In this document: positions 27,167 through 35,178 of the stretch, in pieces | Position numbering within the stretch: position 1 is the stretch's first letter | Layout: every line of letters starts with the position of its first letter | Made by a program: the position numbers and the translations under genes | NCBI RefSeq assembly: GCF_038237375.1 | Contig: NZ_CP151273.1 | Span: forward strand, 2,108,001 to 2,172,000 | Direction of reading: 5' to 3' | DNA from: Alcaligenes sp. SDU_A2 | Lineage (GTDB): Bacteria > Pseudomonadota > Gammaproteobacteria > Burkholderiales > Burkholderiaceae_B | DNA: 64,000 bases | Notes under the pieces: model-generated | The model's database searches: none | The model's input: the letters and a program-made list of their open reading frames with translations, nothing else | Told to the model about the DNA's origin: nothing

Positions 27167-27179
27167 TGAATATTATTCA
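27167..27179. promoter_or_regulatory. Perfect MetR box between metE and metR
   Basis: TGAATATTATTCA is an exact match to TGAA-N5-TTCA with a central T. It ends 6 bp before the metR start, so MetR bound here could repress its own gene while activating metE. Confidence 0.7.
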
Positions 27180-27185
27180 CCAATC

Positions 27186-28097
27186 ATGTTAGAACGCATC
27201 CACCTGGCCGTTGTGCAGCAAGTCGACAAACAAGGGTCCCTGACCGCCGCCGCCAATGTGCTGCATGTTACCCAGTCCGCGCTCAGCCACACCATGAGAA
27301 AACTGGAACAGCAACTGGGCACCGAGATCTGGCGACGCGAGGGCCGCAGCCTGCAACTGACCCAGGCCGGGCAGTATCTGCTGGCCGTGGCCAATCGTGT
27401 GCTGCCGCAACTGGACCTGGCCGAAGAGCGGTTGGGCCAGTTCGCCCAAGGCGAACGCGGGTCCCTGCGCATCGGCATGGAATGCCACCCCTGCTACCAA
27501 TGGCTGCTCAAAATCGTCTCGCCCTATTTAAGCGCTTGGCCCGATGTGGATGTGGATGTCAAACAGAAGTTCCAGTTCGGCGGCATAGGCGCGCTGTTTG
27601 GCTACGAAATCGACCTGCTTGTCACTCCCGACCCGCTCTACAAACCCGGCCTGACCTTCGAACCCGTCTTTGACTACGAACAAGTACTGGTGGTCAACAA
27701 AAGCCACGCCCTGGCTCGCGTGGATTACGCCAAGCCGCAAGACATAGACCGGGAAGTATTGATCTCCTACCCGGTGGATATAGATCGACTGGACATCTAC
27801 AACCAGTTTCTGCTGCCCGCCGGCATCGCCCCCCGACGGCACAAAACCATCGAAACCACCGACATCATGCTGCAAATGGTCGCCAGCGGCCGCGGCGTCG
27901 CCGCCCTGCCGCGCTGGCTGGTACAAGAATACGCAGAAAAACTGGACATCGTCCCGGTGCGCCTGGGCAAGCAAGGCATTGCCAAACACATCTACCTGGG
28001 ATCACGCGAAACGGACACGTCTATCGACTATGTGCGGGCCTTCGTAGAACTGGCCCGCAACCCTTCCCTGGCGCTTTCGCAAAGCAGTACAGCATAA
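27186..28097 (+). CDS. metR: LysR-family activator MetR
   Basis: MetR activates methionine genes with homocysteine as co-effector. The 303-residue product has the LysR helix-turn-helix GSLTAAANVLHVTQSALSHT (about residues 18-37) with HTMRKLEQQLG after it, and a periplasmic-binding-like effector domain starting near residue 92 (RIGMECHPCYQWLL, a MetR-like sequence). The divergent arrangement with metE and the MetR boxes between them support the name. Length matches the family. Confidence 0.95.
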   Translation: MLERIHLAVVQQVDKQGSLTAAANVLHVTQSALSHTMRKLEQQLGTEIWRREGRSLQLTQAGQYLLAVANRVLPQLDLAEERLGQFAQGERGSLRIGMECHPCYQWLLKIVSPYLSAWPDVDVDVKQKFQFGGIGALFGYEIDLLVTPDPLYKPGLTFEPVFDYEQVLVVNKSHALARVDYAKPQDIDREVLISYPVDIDRLDIYNQFLLPAGIAPRRHKTIETTDIMLQMVASGRGVAALPRWLVQEYAEKLDIVPVRLGKQGIAKHIYLGSRETDTSIDYVRAFVELARNPSLALSQSSTA

Positions 28098-28209
28098 AGA
28101 CGGTGGGCGGCACCGCAAGCGGCAGAGCTACCGGCGCGGGTCATGCACTTTACGGCACGCCCTGCTCGACTGGTAGCGCGACACTGCTTCTGCGCCGTAC
28201 CCACCATGA

Positions 28210-28599
28210 CTACGCCACGGCCCCAAGCTCGTAATGAAAGACCTTGGCCATAATTTGCCAACGCCCCTCCGTCCTTACCAGACTTAGTAAATCCACAAAG
28301 CGCTTGTCTGCAATGGCACAGCGCACCTTGGCAAGGGCGGTAACCGGACCGACACGCTCGATGCTTAGCACCTCGTCGATCCGCGCCTCATTCTTGAATG
28401 CGGGTGACGGCCTATTTTTGACTACGTCAAAGTAAGCCTCCATGTGCAGGATCAGGGGCTCGTGCGGCACAGCCGTCGCATAAAGGGCCTGCGGATGAAA
28501 AACCTGCGCCAAACGTGTCAGATCACCGTAATACAGCCCATCAAAGTAATGCTGCAGCACATCGCAGATGTCCGAAAAGTCTTGTACATGCGGGTTCAT
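28210..28599 (-). CDS. NTF2-like (SnoaL/lumazine-binding-like) family protein
   Basis: A 129-residue protein with an NTF2-like cone fold pattern: an N-terminal helix pair ending YYGDLTRLAQVFHPQALYAT, and C-terminal strands DLLSLVRTEGRWQIMAKVFH. Members include ketosteroid isomerase-like enzymes and ligand-binding proteins; no catalytic residues can be assigned confidently. Its start overlaps the stop of the tautomerase gene (ATGA at 28596-28599), so the two are translationally coupled. Confidence 0.8.
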   Translation of the reverse strand: MNPHVQDFSDICDVLQHYFDGLYYGDLTRLAQVFHPQALYATAVPHEPLILHMEAYFDVVKNRPSPAFKNEARIDEVLSIERVGPVTALAKVRCAIADKRFVDLLSLVRTEGRWQIMAKVFHYELGAVA

Positions 28600-28811
28600 C
28601 GCTGCACCTGTGCTTCACGTGCGCGTCGCTCGGTAACCGTCTCGCCGCCGACGCCCCAGTCGCCGGTTTCGATCTCCTGTATCACCACGAAGGTCGTGGC
28701 TGGGTTCTTGTTCAACACCTCCTCCAGCATGACGGTCGTGCGGCGAATCAGCTCCGCCTTCTGTGCCGCCGTAGCGCCTTCACGGGTGATTTGTATGTTG
28801 ACATAGGGCAT
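28596..28811 (-). CDS. 4-oxalocrotonate tautomerase-like protein
   Basis: A 71-residue member of the tautomerase superfamily. After removal of Met, Pro becomes the N-terminal residue (MPYVNIQITREGATAAQKAE), the catalytic base of the family. The segment FVVIQEIETGDWGVGGETVT is typical of the 4-OT-like group. Start at 28811 is fixed by the Pro. It lies between the GST gene and the NTF2-like gene, all on the minus strand. The substrate is unknown; small unsaturated keto acids are the family theme. Confidence 0.88.
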   Translation of the reverse strand: MPYVNIQITREGATAAQKAELIRRTTVMLEEVLNKNPATTFVVIQEIETGDWGVGGETVTERRAREAQVQR

Positions 28812-28856
28812 AGTGACTCCAATAACAAGGGTATCTAAGAACAAAACAACAAACAA

Positions 28857-29465
28857 TCAAACCCGCAGCCCTTCGGCCTGCATGGCTTGGCGAACCGCTG
28901 GGCGGGCCTGAACCCGCTGCATGAACCCTTGCAGATGGATCAGATCACTTATATCCAGGCTCACAAACTTGGCCCAGCCCAGCACCACGAACAGGTAAGC
29001 ATCCGCCGCGGTAAAAGCCTCGCCCGTCAGATAGTGGCCATGCGCCAATTGATCATTCAGCCATTCCAGCTTCTTGCGCAACACCCCAGCCAACGCCGTC
29101 TTGGCTACAGCATCCACATCGTTGTGGAACAGCGGAGTAAACGACTTGTGCAGCTCACTGGTGATGTAGTTTTGCCATTCCATCACCCGATAGCGCTGCA
29201 TGCTGCCCGCTTCGGGCATCAGGGTGGTAGCGTTGGCTTGGTCGGCGATGTACTGGGCAATAACCGGCCCCTCTGTCAGTCGCGTACCATCGGCAAGCTC
29301 CAGCACCGGCACCATGCCTTTGGGGTTGATGGCGTAATAATCGGCGTTCCCTGCCGTCTGGTGCCGAGCGGTATCCACCAGCTCCAAATGAAAAGTCAGG
29401 CCCGCTTCGCGCAGCACAATATGGGGGGCCAGGGAGCAGGCGGCGGGTGAGTAATACAGCTTCAT
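28857..29465 (-). CDS. Beta-class glutathione S-transferase
   Basis: A 202-residue GST. MKLYYSPAACSLAPHIVLRE is the N-terminal thioredoxin-like domain of bacterial beta-class enzymes, with Cys10 as the glutathione-contacting residue. PKGMVPVLELADGTRLTEGP holds the cis-Pro and the following glutathione-binding Glu and Gly; the helical C-terminal domain contains TGEAFTAADAYLFVVLGW. The ATG at 29465 is fixed by the conserved start. It diverges from a LysR regulator and leads into the tautomerase and NTF2-like genes 45 bp downstream. Confidence 0.94.
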   Translation of the reverse strand: MKLYYSPAACSLAPHIVLREAGLTFHLELVDTARHQTAGNADYYAINPKGMVPVLELADGTRLTEGPVIAQYIADQANATTLMPEAGSMQRYRVMEWQNYITSELHKSFTPLFHNDVDAVAKTALAGVLRKKLEWLNDQLAHGHYLTGEAFTAADAYLFVVLGWAKFVSLDISDLIHLQGFMQRVQARPAVRQAMQAEGLRV

Positions 29466-29520
29466 GGTTTGCACTCCAGTCAAAAAAATTGGCATGGAAT
29501 GAACTGTACTAAACACGCCC

Positions 29521-29534
29521 CAGTCAATAAACTG
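29521..29534. promoter_or_regulatory. Possible LysR operator between gst and lysR genes
   Basis: CAGTcaataaACTG is a small palindrome in the 106-bp divergent gap, flanked by TGAACT and AGTTCA half-sites about 45 bp apart. Position fits a LysR site, but the assignment rests only on symmetry. Confidence 0.35.
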
Positions 29535-29571
29535 ACAAGAGTTCACTTTATTTATTACATACAAATCAACA

Positions 29572-30486
29572 ATGAACAGAAAGTTTGAAGGCCTGCACCT
29601 CAGCAGCATTGAGCTCTTTTGTCTGGTAGCCGACCATAGCGGCTTTTCCTCCGCAGCCCATCATGCCGGACTGACCGCCGCTGCCGTCAGTCGCTCGATC
29701 GCCAGACTGGAGGCGCGGCTGGGTGTACGGCTATTTCATCGCACAACGCGTCAAGTACGTTTGACCAGCGCCGGCGAGCGCTACCGGGCAGAATGCCGAC
29801 GCGCACTGGATGTGCTGGCAGAGGCCGAGCGAGAAGTGTCTGGCGGACAAACCCAGCCTTCGGGCAAGCTACGGATAAGCTTACCCACCTCGTACGGACA
29901 CTACCGCATCCTTCCGCTAATCGCGCAGTTGCGAAACCGCTACCCGCAGATCTCGCTCGATCTGCACCTGTCCAACCAAAACATCGACTTTGTGGCGGAC
30001 AACTTCGATTTGGCCATTCGCGCCCGTGTACCAGCAGACTCGGGCCTCATCGCCCGCAAGCTAGAAGACGCGCCGCTGGTGATCGTCGCTGCACCCCAAT
30101 ACCTGCAAGGACGCAACGCCCCCACTACCCCAGCAGATTTGCAACAGCACGAATGCATACAGTTCATCCTGCCCAGCAGCGGCCTGCCCGTGCCCTGGCT
30201 GTTCACGCACGGCAAACAAAAACTGGAACACTCCATCACCACGGGATTGCAGTGCCATGAAGACATTCTTGGCCCCGTCACCTTGACGCGCCATGGTGCA
30301 GGCATCGCGCAGACATACCGATTTTTAGTGGATAACGATCTGCGCACAGGCCGCTTGGTAGAGCTGTTACCCGACTATGCAGGCGCATCCCGCCCATTCT
30401 CACTGATCTACTCCGCCAACCGCCACATGCCACTGCGGCTGCGCGTCGTGATTGACTTTCTGCTGGAAAAATTAGGGGCTGCATAA
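29572..30486 (+). CDS. LysR-family transcriptional regulator
   Basis: A 304-residue regulator with the N-terminal HTH ADHSGFSSAAHHAGLTAAAV (about residues 20-39) followed by SRSIARLEARLGVRLFHRTT, and a LysR substrate-binding domain (GKLRISLPTSYGHYRILPLI near residue 98). This layout is typical of the DsdA-like/AphB-type LysR subgroup common beside oxidoreductase and GST genes. It diverges from the gst-tautomerase-NTF2 set and probably controls it. Effector unknown. Confidence 0.92.
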   Translation: MNRKFEGLHLSSIELFCLVADHSGFSSAAHHAGLTAAAVSRSIARLEARLGVRLFHRTTRQVRLTSAGERYRAECRRALDVLAEAEREVSGGQTQPSGKLRISLPTSYGHYRILPLIAQLRNRYPQISLDLHLSNQNIDFVADNFDLAIRARVPADSGLIARKLEDAPLVIVAAPQYLQGRNAPTTPADLQQHECIQFILPSSGLPVPWLFTHGKQKLEHSITTGLQCHEDILGPVTLTRHGAGIAQTYRFLVDNDLRTGRLVELLPDYAGASRPFSLIYSANRHMPLRLRVVIDFLLEKLGAA

Positions 30487-30587
30487 TTGGATTCTTGGGT
30501 AATCCCCCCTGCGCAAGCCAAAAAACACTACTATCGGCCGCTGACTGAAAAGGTCGCTATCGAGGCCTGACTTAAACCAATCGGCCT

Positions 30588-31832
30588 TCATAAAGTTGGC
30601 TCGTCAGCCTCCCTCGCCTCAGACCCCAGGCTCACGTCCGCTTTAAGCCAGTACGGCAACAGAACCAAACCGAGCACAAACAGGCCAATTAGTATCCATG
30701 CCAATCCACTCAGTAAAACACCTGCCGGGTATCGATCTGCAATCATCCCGGTCAGCATGACAGACACAAGAAATGCCGCGCCGGTACCGGTATCCAACAG
30801 TCCGATCACCCTGGCATAAAACTCACCGGCTACCTGTTGATAAATGCGCAACAGACTCAAGGTGATGACCAAGCCTTCCGCCAGCCCCGCTAACATCACC
30901 AGCGGCAAGGCCTGCTCAAGCACAAATATTCTCGACAAGCCCCAAATAGCCAGACACATCAAGAACAAGCTGATCCCTATCCACAAAGGATAGCGCGGCA
31001 TCAACCGTTTCCAGGACGCCATCGCCAAGCCTGCCAACATACCCGTCCCATAGGCCGCAAATAAAATGCCTACATCCGCAGATGGCCTTGCCAACACCTG
31101 GACGATATAGAGCAAGGCCAGAACTTCAAAACTTCCCAATGCCAACATAACCAATATGCTGGCAGACATTGGCAGCACCAGGGAGGAGCCATAACGGGAC
31201 AAAGCCAAGCACAAATCCACCCACAAATTTTGCTTGGTCGCATCTTCCGGCTTTAAGGAAGGTGTTCTGGGCAGCAAAAAACATAAACAGGCGGCCAACA
31301 AAAGTAAGGCACCGATCAGCAACACAGCAATATCCTGACCATAGTGGCTGGTCACGACCCCAGCCATCAAGGTTCCCACGGCCATACCTGACATACGTGC
31401 CGCCATAACAATACTGTTCGCAGCAGGAAGTCTTGCTGCTGTGACCAAGCTAGGCAAAAGTGCACTGGCTGCCGGTACAAAAAAACGATTACAAGCGGCT
31501 CCCAAGGCCGCCACCAGAAACAGCGCAATCAGCTCTTGCCGCAGCGCGGCAAACAATAATGCCATCGTAATCAACAGACGCATTACCAAGGCCCACACCA
31601 GGGTTTTGCGAAGATTTGCCCGGTCCGTGATTGCTCCTGCCCAGGCCCCCAACACCAGCATGGGAATCAACTCGCACACCACTAGCAACATGATGTTGAA
31701 AGCCGAATGCGTCAAATCGAAGATAATAATCTGCAGCAAGACAAGCAACATCCAGTCCGCAAACGAAATAAGGAACTGCAAAGCAGCAAGGCCCCAAAAC
31801 CCGCTGCGTCTTGTCTGTACCAATGAGCTCAT
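30588..31832 (-). CDS. MFS transporter, EntS-like exporter
   Basis: A 414-residue major facilitator protein with about 12 hydrophobic segments. The loop WAGAITDRANLRKTLVWALV (about residues 64-83) is the conserved MFS loop 2-3 motif, and the overall type (MFS_3-like, related to enterobactin exporter EntS) favours export. Its start overlaps the stop of the acyltransferase gene by 4 bp (ATGA), so it belongs to the three-gene biosynthetic cluster and may export the product. GC content is lower than in the upstream chromosome. Confidence 0.88.
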   Translation of the reverse strand: MSSLVQTRRSGFWGLAALQFLISFADWMLLVLLQIIIFDLTHSAFNIMLLVVCELIPMLVLGAWAGAITDRANLRKTLVWALVMRLLITMALLFAALRQELIALFLVAALGAACNRFFVPAASALLPSLVTAARLPAANSIVMAARMSGMAVGTLMAGVVTSHYGQDIAVLLIGALLLLAACLCFLLPRTPSLKPEDATKQNLWVDLCLALSRYGSSLVLPMSASILVMLALGSFEVLALLYIVQVLARPSADVGILFAAYGTGMLAGLAMASWKRLMPRYPLWIGISLFLMCLAIWGLSRIFVLEQALPLVMLAGLAEGLVITLSLLRIYQQVAGEFYARVIGLLDTGTGAAFLVSVMLTGMIADRYPAGVLLSGLAWILIGLFVLGLVLLPYWLKADVSLGSEAREADEPTL

Positions 31833-32950
31833 GCAGAGGCCCCTTTAGCAGCGCCTTGCCCCCTGCTCCCCCCTTGTTCAAGCACAAAGCGGCGCAACAG
31901 TGGCCGTAACATCAAACCCAGCCAGGCAGGACTGGCGACCAGCCATGCATAACGAACATTCAGCCGGCATCCCATTTCCACTTTGCCTTGTTCATTGGAA
32001 ATACCAAAATTAATACACCGCAGTTTTTCTTCGAGAGCATACCGAACAATGTGATAGCCCATGGCCCGATGAACAGATAATCGCTTGGTCACGGTCAGAT
32101 CGACGCCACAATATGTCGACTCCAATTGATCTCCCAACACGAAGCAGAGGTCAAAGGCGTCGATTCGATCCTCTTTCTTCAAAAGCAGGTATACCGAGTG
32201 GGGAAGCAGGCTGAGTTGCATGAAAAAATCCTGGCTGACCTTGATTTGGTCGGGCGACTGATGCTTGCTGTACAGTTGCAACCAGAGCTCATGGATACGA
32301 TGTGCTTCGACAGAAGAAAGCGGTACTCCTTTGCGAATTTCAAGCTGATAGCCCGCTTTCTCCAAGGATCGAAGATCTCGTCGGATGCCCTTGCGTTTTG
32401 GGTGCTGCGATAGATATTGCTCAAAAGTATCCCAACATAAATCTAAATAAGCGCAGTTGTACAACTTCTCCAACGCAAGACGTTGCACATAGTCTGGCTC
32501 AGGGAAATCTCGACCAATAAACAGCCGAATACCCTGAGAGGCGGAAAACTTCTGAAGTGCGGTGACAAGCAAGGACGGTAGGTCGACCAGATCAGAACGT
32601 ACAAGTACAGCCAGAGGCAAACCCGTATTAACCGGTGTTCCCATCGTGGTCACACGAAACGACAACTTTCGTGTGACAGCAATGCGCCATGTGGTGGCAA
32701 GCGCAATGCCAACCAGCTCCCCTCCCACAAAAGCCAAGGCGTACGCATACTGACAATCCAGATCACTTGCTTCAAGAGCACGGAGATACTCATGTCGCAT
32801 AAACTGCTGTGGTCGGCATAAGTGATTCCATGCTTGCTGATCAATCGCAAGAATGGAGTCCTTAATCTGTATCTCGGCTTCAGAGACAGACAAATGAGTG
32901 GCGTTCCCCACCACGGCAGCCGCCTGCAAAGACCGTTCCATGCTTGCCAT
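31829..32950 (-). CDS. GNAT/FemAB-like (BioF2-type) acyltransferase
   Basis: The 373-residue product resembles the Acetyltransf_6/BioF2-like family, in which a GNAT fold related to FemAB transfers acyl or aminoacyl groups. Features: ALAFVGGELVGIALATTWRI (N-terminal GNAT strands, about residues 71-90), HPKRKGIRRDLRSLEKAGYQ (the basic helix typical of this family, about residues 183-202) and GYHIVRYALEEKLRCINFGI near residue 300. No signal peptide. It is 13 bp after the oxoamine synthase gene and overlaps the exporter gene. N-acylation of an amino ketone made by its neighbour is a reasonable but untested idea. Confidence 0.78.
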   Translation of the reverse strand: MASMERSLQAAAVVGNATHLSVSEAEIQIKDSILAIDQQAWNHLCRPQQFMRHEYLRALEASDLDCQYAYALAFVGGELVGIALATTWRIAVTRKLSFRVTTMGTPVNTGLPLAVLVRSDLVDLPSLLVTALQKFSASQGIRLFIGRDFPEPDYVQRLALEKLYNCAYLDLCWDTFEQYLSQHPKRKGIRRDLRSLEKAGYQLEIRKGVPLSSVEAHRIHELWLQLYSKHQSPDQIKVSQDFFMQLSLLPHSVYLLLKKEDRIDAFDLCFVLGDQLESTYCGVDLTVTKRLSVHRAMGYHIVRYALEEKLRCINFGISNEQGKVEMGCRLNVRYAWLVASPAWLGLMLRPLLRRFVLEQGGSRGQGAAKGASA

Positions 32951-32963
32951 GTCAACGCCCCGC

Positions 32964-34229
32964 CTATTTCGCCGCTACCAATACGGGCTTCTCGATAAGA
33001 TCAGACTCAGCGGGGATGCCCAGTGTGTTTTCCAGGCACTGCGCAAAGCGCTCGATTTCCGCATCGGTATGTTGGCGGTGAAGAATCAAACGAATCAATG
33101 CTTGATTGGGCTTGACAGCGGGATAACGAAAAATGGGAACGCAAAAACCTTCTTTTTCAAGCTCCTCGCGCACCTGCTCCGCTTTGCTGTCACTGCCAAT
33201 CAGCACAGAGGTGATGTAGGACGGCGTCTCATTCAGCTCCAGCCCCGCACGCAACAATCTTTGCCGAAAATCCTGGCAGCGTGCCAAGTATGCGTTCATG
33301 ATGCCAGGCTCTTCCTGGAGCCGTTTGACCAGCGCCGCCGCCACCTCGGCGGTCGGCGGCTGAATGGCCGCCGTAAAGATAGAGGTTCCGCTCAGCACCT
33401 CGAATGCATCAATGTATTCAGCCTTGGCACTGATCGCCCCTCCCTCCAGACCGACTGATTTCGACAGCGAAACCATAATGAAGTCGGCACGAGGCAAATG
33501 TTGGAATTCTTCATAAAAAGGACGCTCCGGCGTGCCGTACACCATGAAACCATTAGCATCATCAATAAAGCTTAAGGCCCCTTGATTCGCACACACATCC
33601 AAAATTGCCCCAATCGGAGCCACGCTGCCATCGGAAGAATAGATACTTTCAAACACCACAACCGCTTTACGCCCCTGAAGACTGTGCAGGACACGCTGGA
33701 GATCGGCGACATCGTTATGCTTGAAGGACAACAGAGATTCACCGTATTTCAGGTGGGCAGCGGCTTTCCACAAGCTCCAATGGCAATCCCGATCAAAAAT
33801 CAATACAGCATCGCGGTTATCAATACCCGTGCGGGATGAAAAATTGAACTTCGCGGTGATGGCATTGATAAAACCAATATTGGCCAACATACCCGAGGCA
33901 AAGCTCAGCGTTTTCTCTTTACCATGATGGGCGCTGAGCAGTTGTTCCAGACGCCAATGTGGCTCGCAAATCCCCTGTGTGGCCCTTGAGCCGCCGGTTG
34001 ACAAACCATAGCGCCGGATGGATTCACAAAACGCATCAAGTATCGATTCATCCTGTTGCCAACCCAGATAATTGATGCCGGAAAAATTGATGTACGGCTT
34101 GCCGTTACGAACAATACGGGGCCCCGACATGCCTTGCATGATGACAGGCTCTCGTAAAAACCCTTCAGTCACGGACGATTCGACGAAACGCTTAAAGCCC
34201 CAACGATCTAGCTGTGCCACAGTTCCCAT
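32964..34229 (-). CDS. Alpha-oxoamine synthase family PLP enzyme
   Basis: A 421-residue PLP enzyme of the family that includes AonS/BioF, KBL, SPT and CqsA, which condense an amino acid with an acyl thioester with loss of CO2. Visible: INFSGINYLGW, GLSTGGSRATQGICEPHWRL (residues 76-94), SFASGMLANIG, His150 in DRDCHWSLWKAA, and the PLP lysine Lys257 in SLSKSVGLEGG. The usual DEAH is DDAN (223-226), so the ring-stacking His is Asn here, which sets it apart from BioF. It heads a tight three-gene operon with an acyltransferase and an MFS exporter. No biotin genes are near. Confidence 0.87.
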   Translation of the reverse strand: MGTVAQLDRWGFKRFVESSVTEGFLREPVIMQGMSGPRIVRNGKPYINFSGINYLGWQQDESILDAFCESIRRYGLSTGGSRATQGICEPHWRLEQLLSAHHGKEKTLSFASGMLANIGFINAITAKFNFSSRTGIDNRDAVLIFDRDCHWSLWKAAAHLKYGESLLSFKHNDVADLQRVLHSLQGRKAVVVFESIYSSDGSVAPIGAILDVCANQGALSFIDDANGFMVYGTPERPFYEEFQHLPRADFIMVSLSKSVGLEGGAISAKAEYIDAFEVLSGTSIFTAAIQPPTAEVAAALVKRLQEEPGIMNAYLARCQDFRQRLLRAGLELNETPSYITSVLIGSDSKAEQVREELEKEGFCVPIFRYPAVKPNQALIRLILHRQHTDAEIERFAQCLENTLGIPAESDLIEKPVLVAAK

Positions 34230-34322
34230 GAAATCTCTTCCTTAGCAATAGTAGGTAAACATCCGCCCCATCCCGTGTCCCGTGCACAAGCCCGCCTGCC
34301 AGCTATTGACAATAAGCACGAA

Positions 34323-34351
34323 TTGAATTAGGCCGCCCTCTTCTCTATAAT
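34323..34351 (+). promoter_or_regulatory. Sigma70-type promoter for the two-component operon
   Basis: TTGAAT (34323-34328), a 17-bp spacer and a perfect TATAAT (34346-34351) lie in the 244-bp gap between the divergent oxoamine synthase and response regulator genes. The predicted transcript would have a leader of about 115 nt before the response regulator start. Confidence 0.6.
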
Positions 34352-34473
34352 GACCGTCTGCCTACCCTTCATTGCCATTCTTACTGCCGACTGCCACTTG
34401 GGAGAAGTGAAGTCATCGTTGCATTGCAACATCAAGCAATGCTCAAGAATCCATCAAGATTTCATGAAGGAGA

Positions 34474-35178
34474 ATGCTGGTGAGCATGGGACGTGTATTA
34501 ATTGTCGAAGATGACTTTGACGGAGCGGAGGTCCTAGAGGCCTATTTACGCCGCGATGGCTTCGAGACCTTGCATGCTGCAGAAGGCCACCAGGCCATGG
34601 AGTTGCATGTACGCTGGCGCCCCGATATCGTGCTGCTCGATATCATGTTGCCGGGCGTGAGCGGCAACGAGATTCTGACGGCCATACGTCAGCATTCAGC
34701 CACACCAATCATCATGGTCACCGCCATCAACCACGAACCCAACCGCATCAACTCCTTGCTCTATGGTGCCGATGATTACGTCATCAAGCCATATAACCCG
34801 GGAGAAGTCGTCGCACGGGTACACGCGGTATTGCGACGATGGCGTGGCGCAGGTCAACGACACGCCAAAATATTGCGGCACAACAAATTAAGTGTGGATC
34901 AGGATGCAGCACTCGCGTCACTAGAAGTCGACGGCACACTCCAGCCGCTGGATCTGACCCGAACCGAGCTGAACCTACTGGTCATGATGATGTCCACCCC
35001 CGCTCGTATGTACTCACGGGCTGAACTGCTAGCCAGTTGCTTGCCCGAAAGCGGCGCGATGGAACGCGTCGTGGATGCACACCTCTACAATCTGCGACGC
35101 AAACTCAATCGCGCAGGTATCAAGGATGTTTTACTGACCGTCCGAGGTCTGGGCTACCGTTTCTGCAATCCAGCATGA
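34474..35178 (+). CDS. OmpR-family response regulator
   Basis: A 234-residue response regulator. The receiver domain has the acidic pair in VLIVEDDFDG, the phosphorylated Asp56 in DIVLLDIMLPG, Thr in MVTAINHEP and Lys in DDYVIKPYNPGE. The C-terminal winged helix ends VVDAHLYNLRRKL...TVRGLGYRF, the OmpR/PhoB pattern. The true start may be the GTG at 34480, since AAGGAG lies 7 bases before it, while the ATG at 34474 is only 1 base from that site. The sensor kinase gene overlaps by 4 bp. It is closest in style to BaeR-type regulators of envelope stress and efflux. Confidence 0.92.
   Translation: MLVSMGRVLIVEDDFDGAEVLEAYLRRDGFETLHAAEGHQAMELHVRWRPDIVLLDIMLPGVSGNEILTAIRQHSATPIIMVTAINHEPNRINSLLYGADDYVIKPYNPGEVVARVHAVLRRWRGAGQRHAKILRHNKLSVDQDAALASLEVDGTLQPLDLTRTELNLLVMMMSTPARMYSRAELLASCLPESGAMERVVDAHLYNLRRKLNRAGIKDVLLTVRGLGYRFCNPA

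Noticed and set aside
34306-34351. TTGACA at 34306 as the -35 box of the two-component promoter
   Set aside because: It is 34 bp from the TATAAT at 34346, too far for one promoter; the TTGAAT at 34323 has the correct 17-bp spacing.
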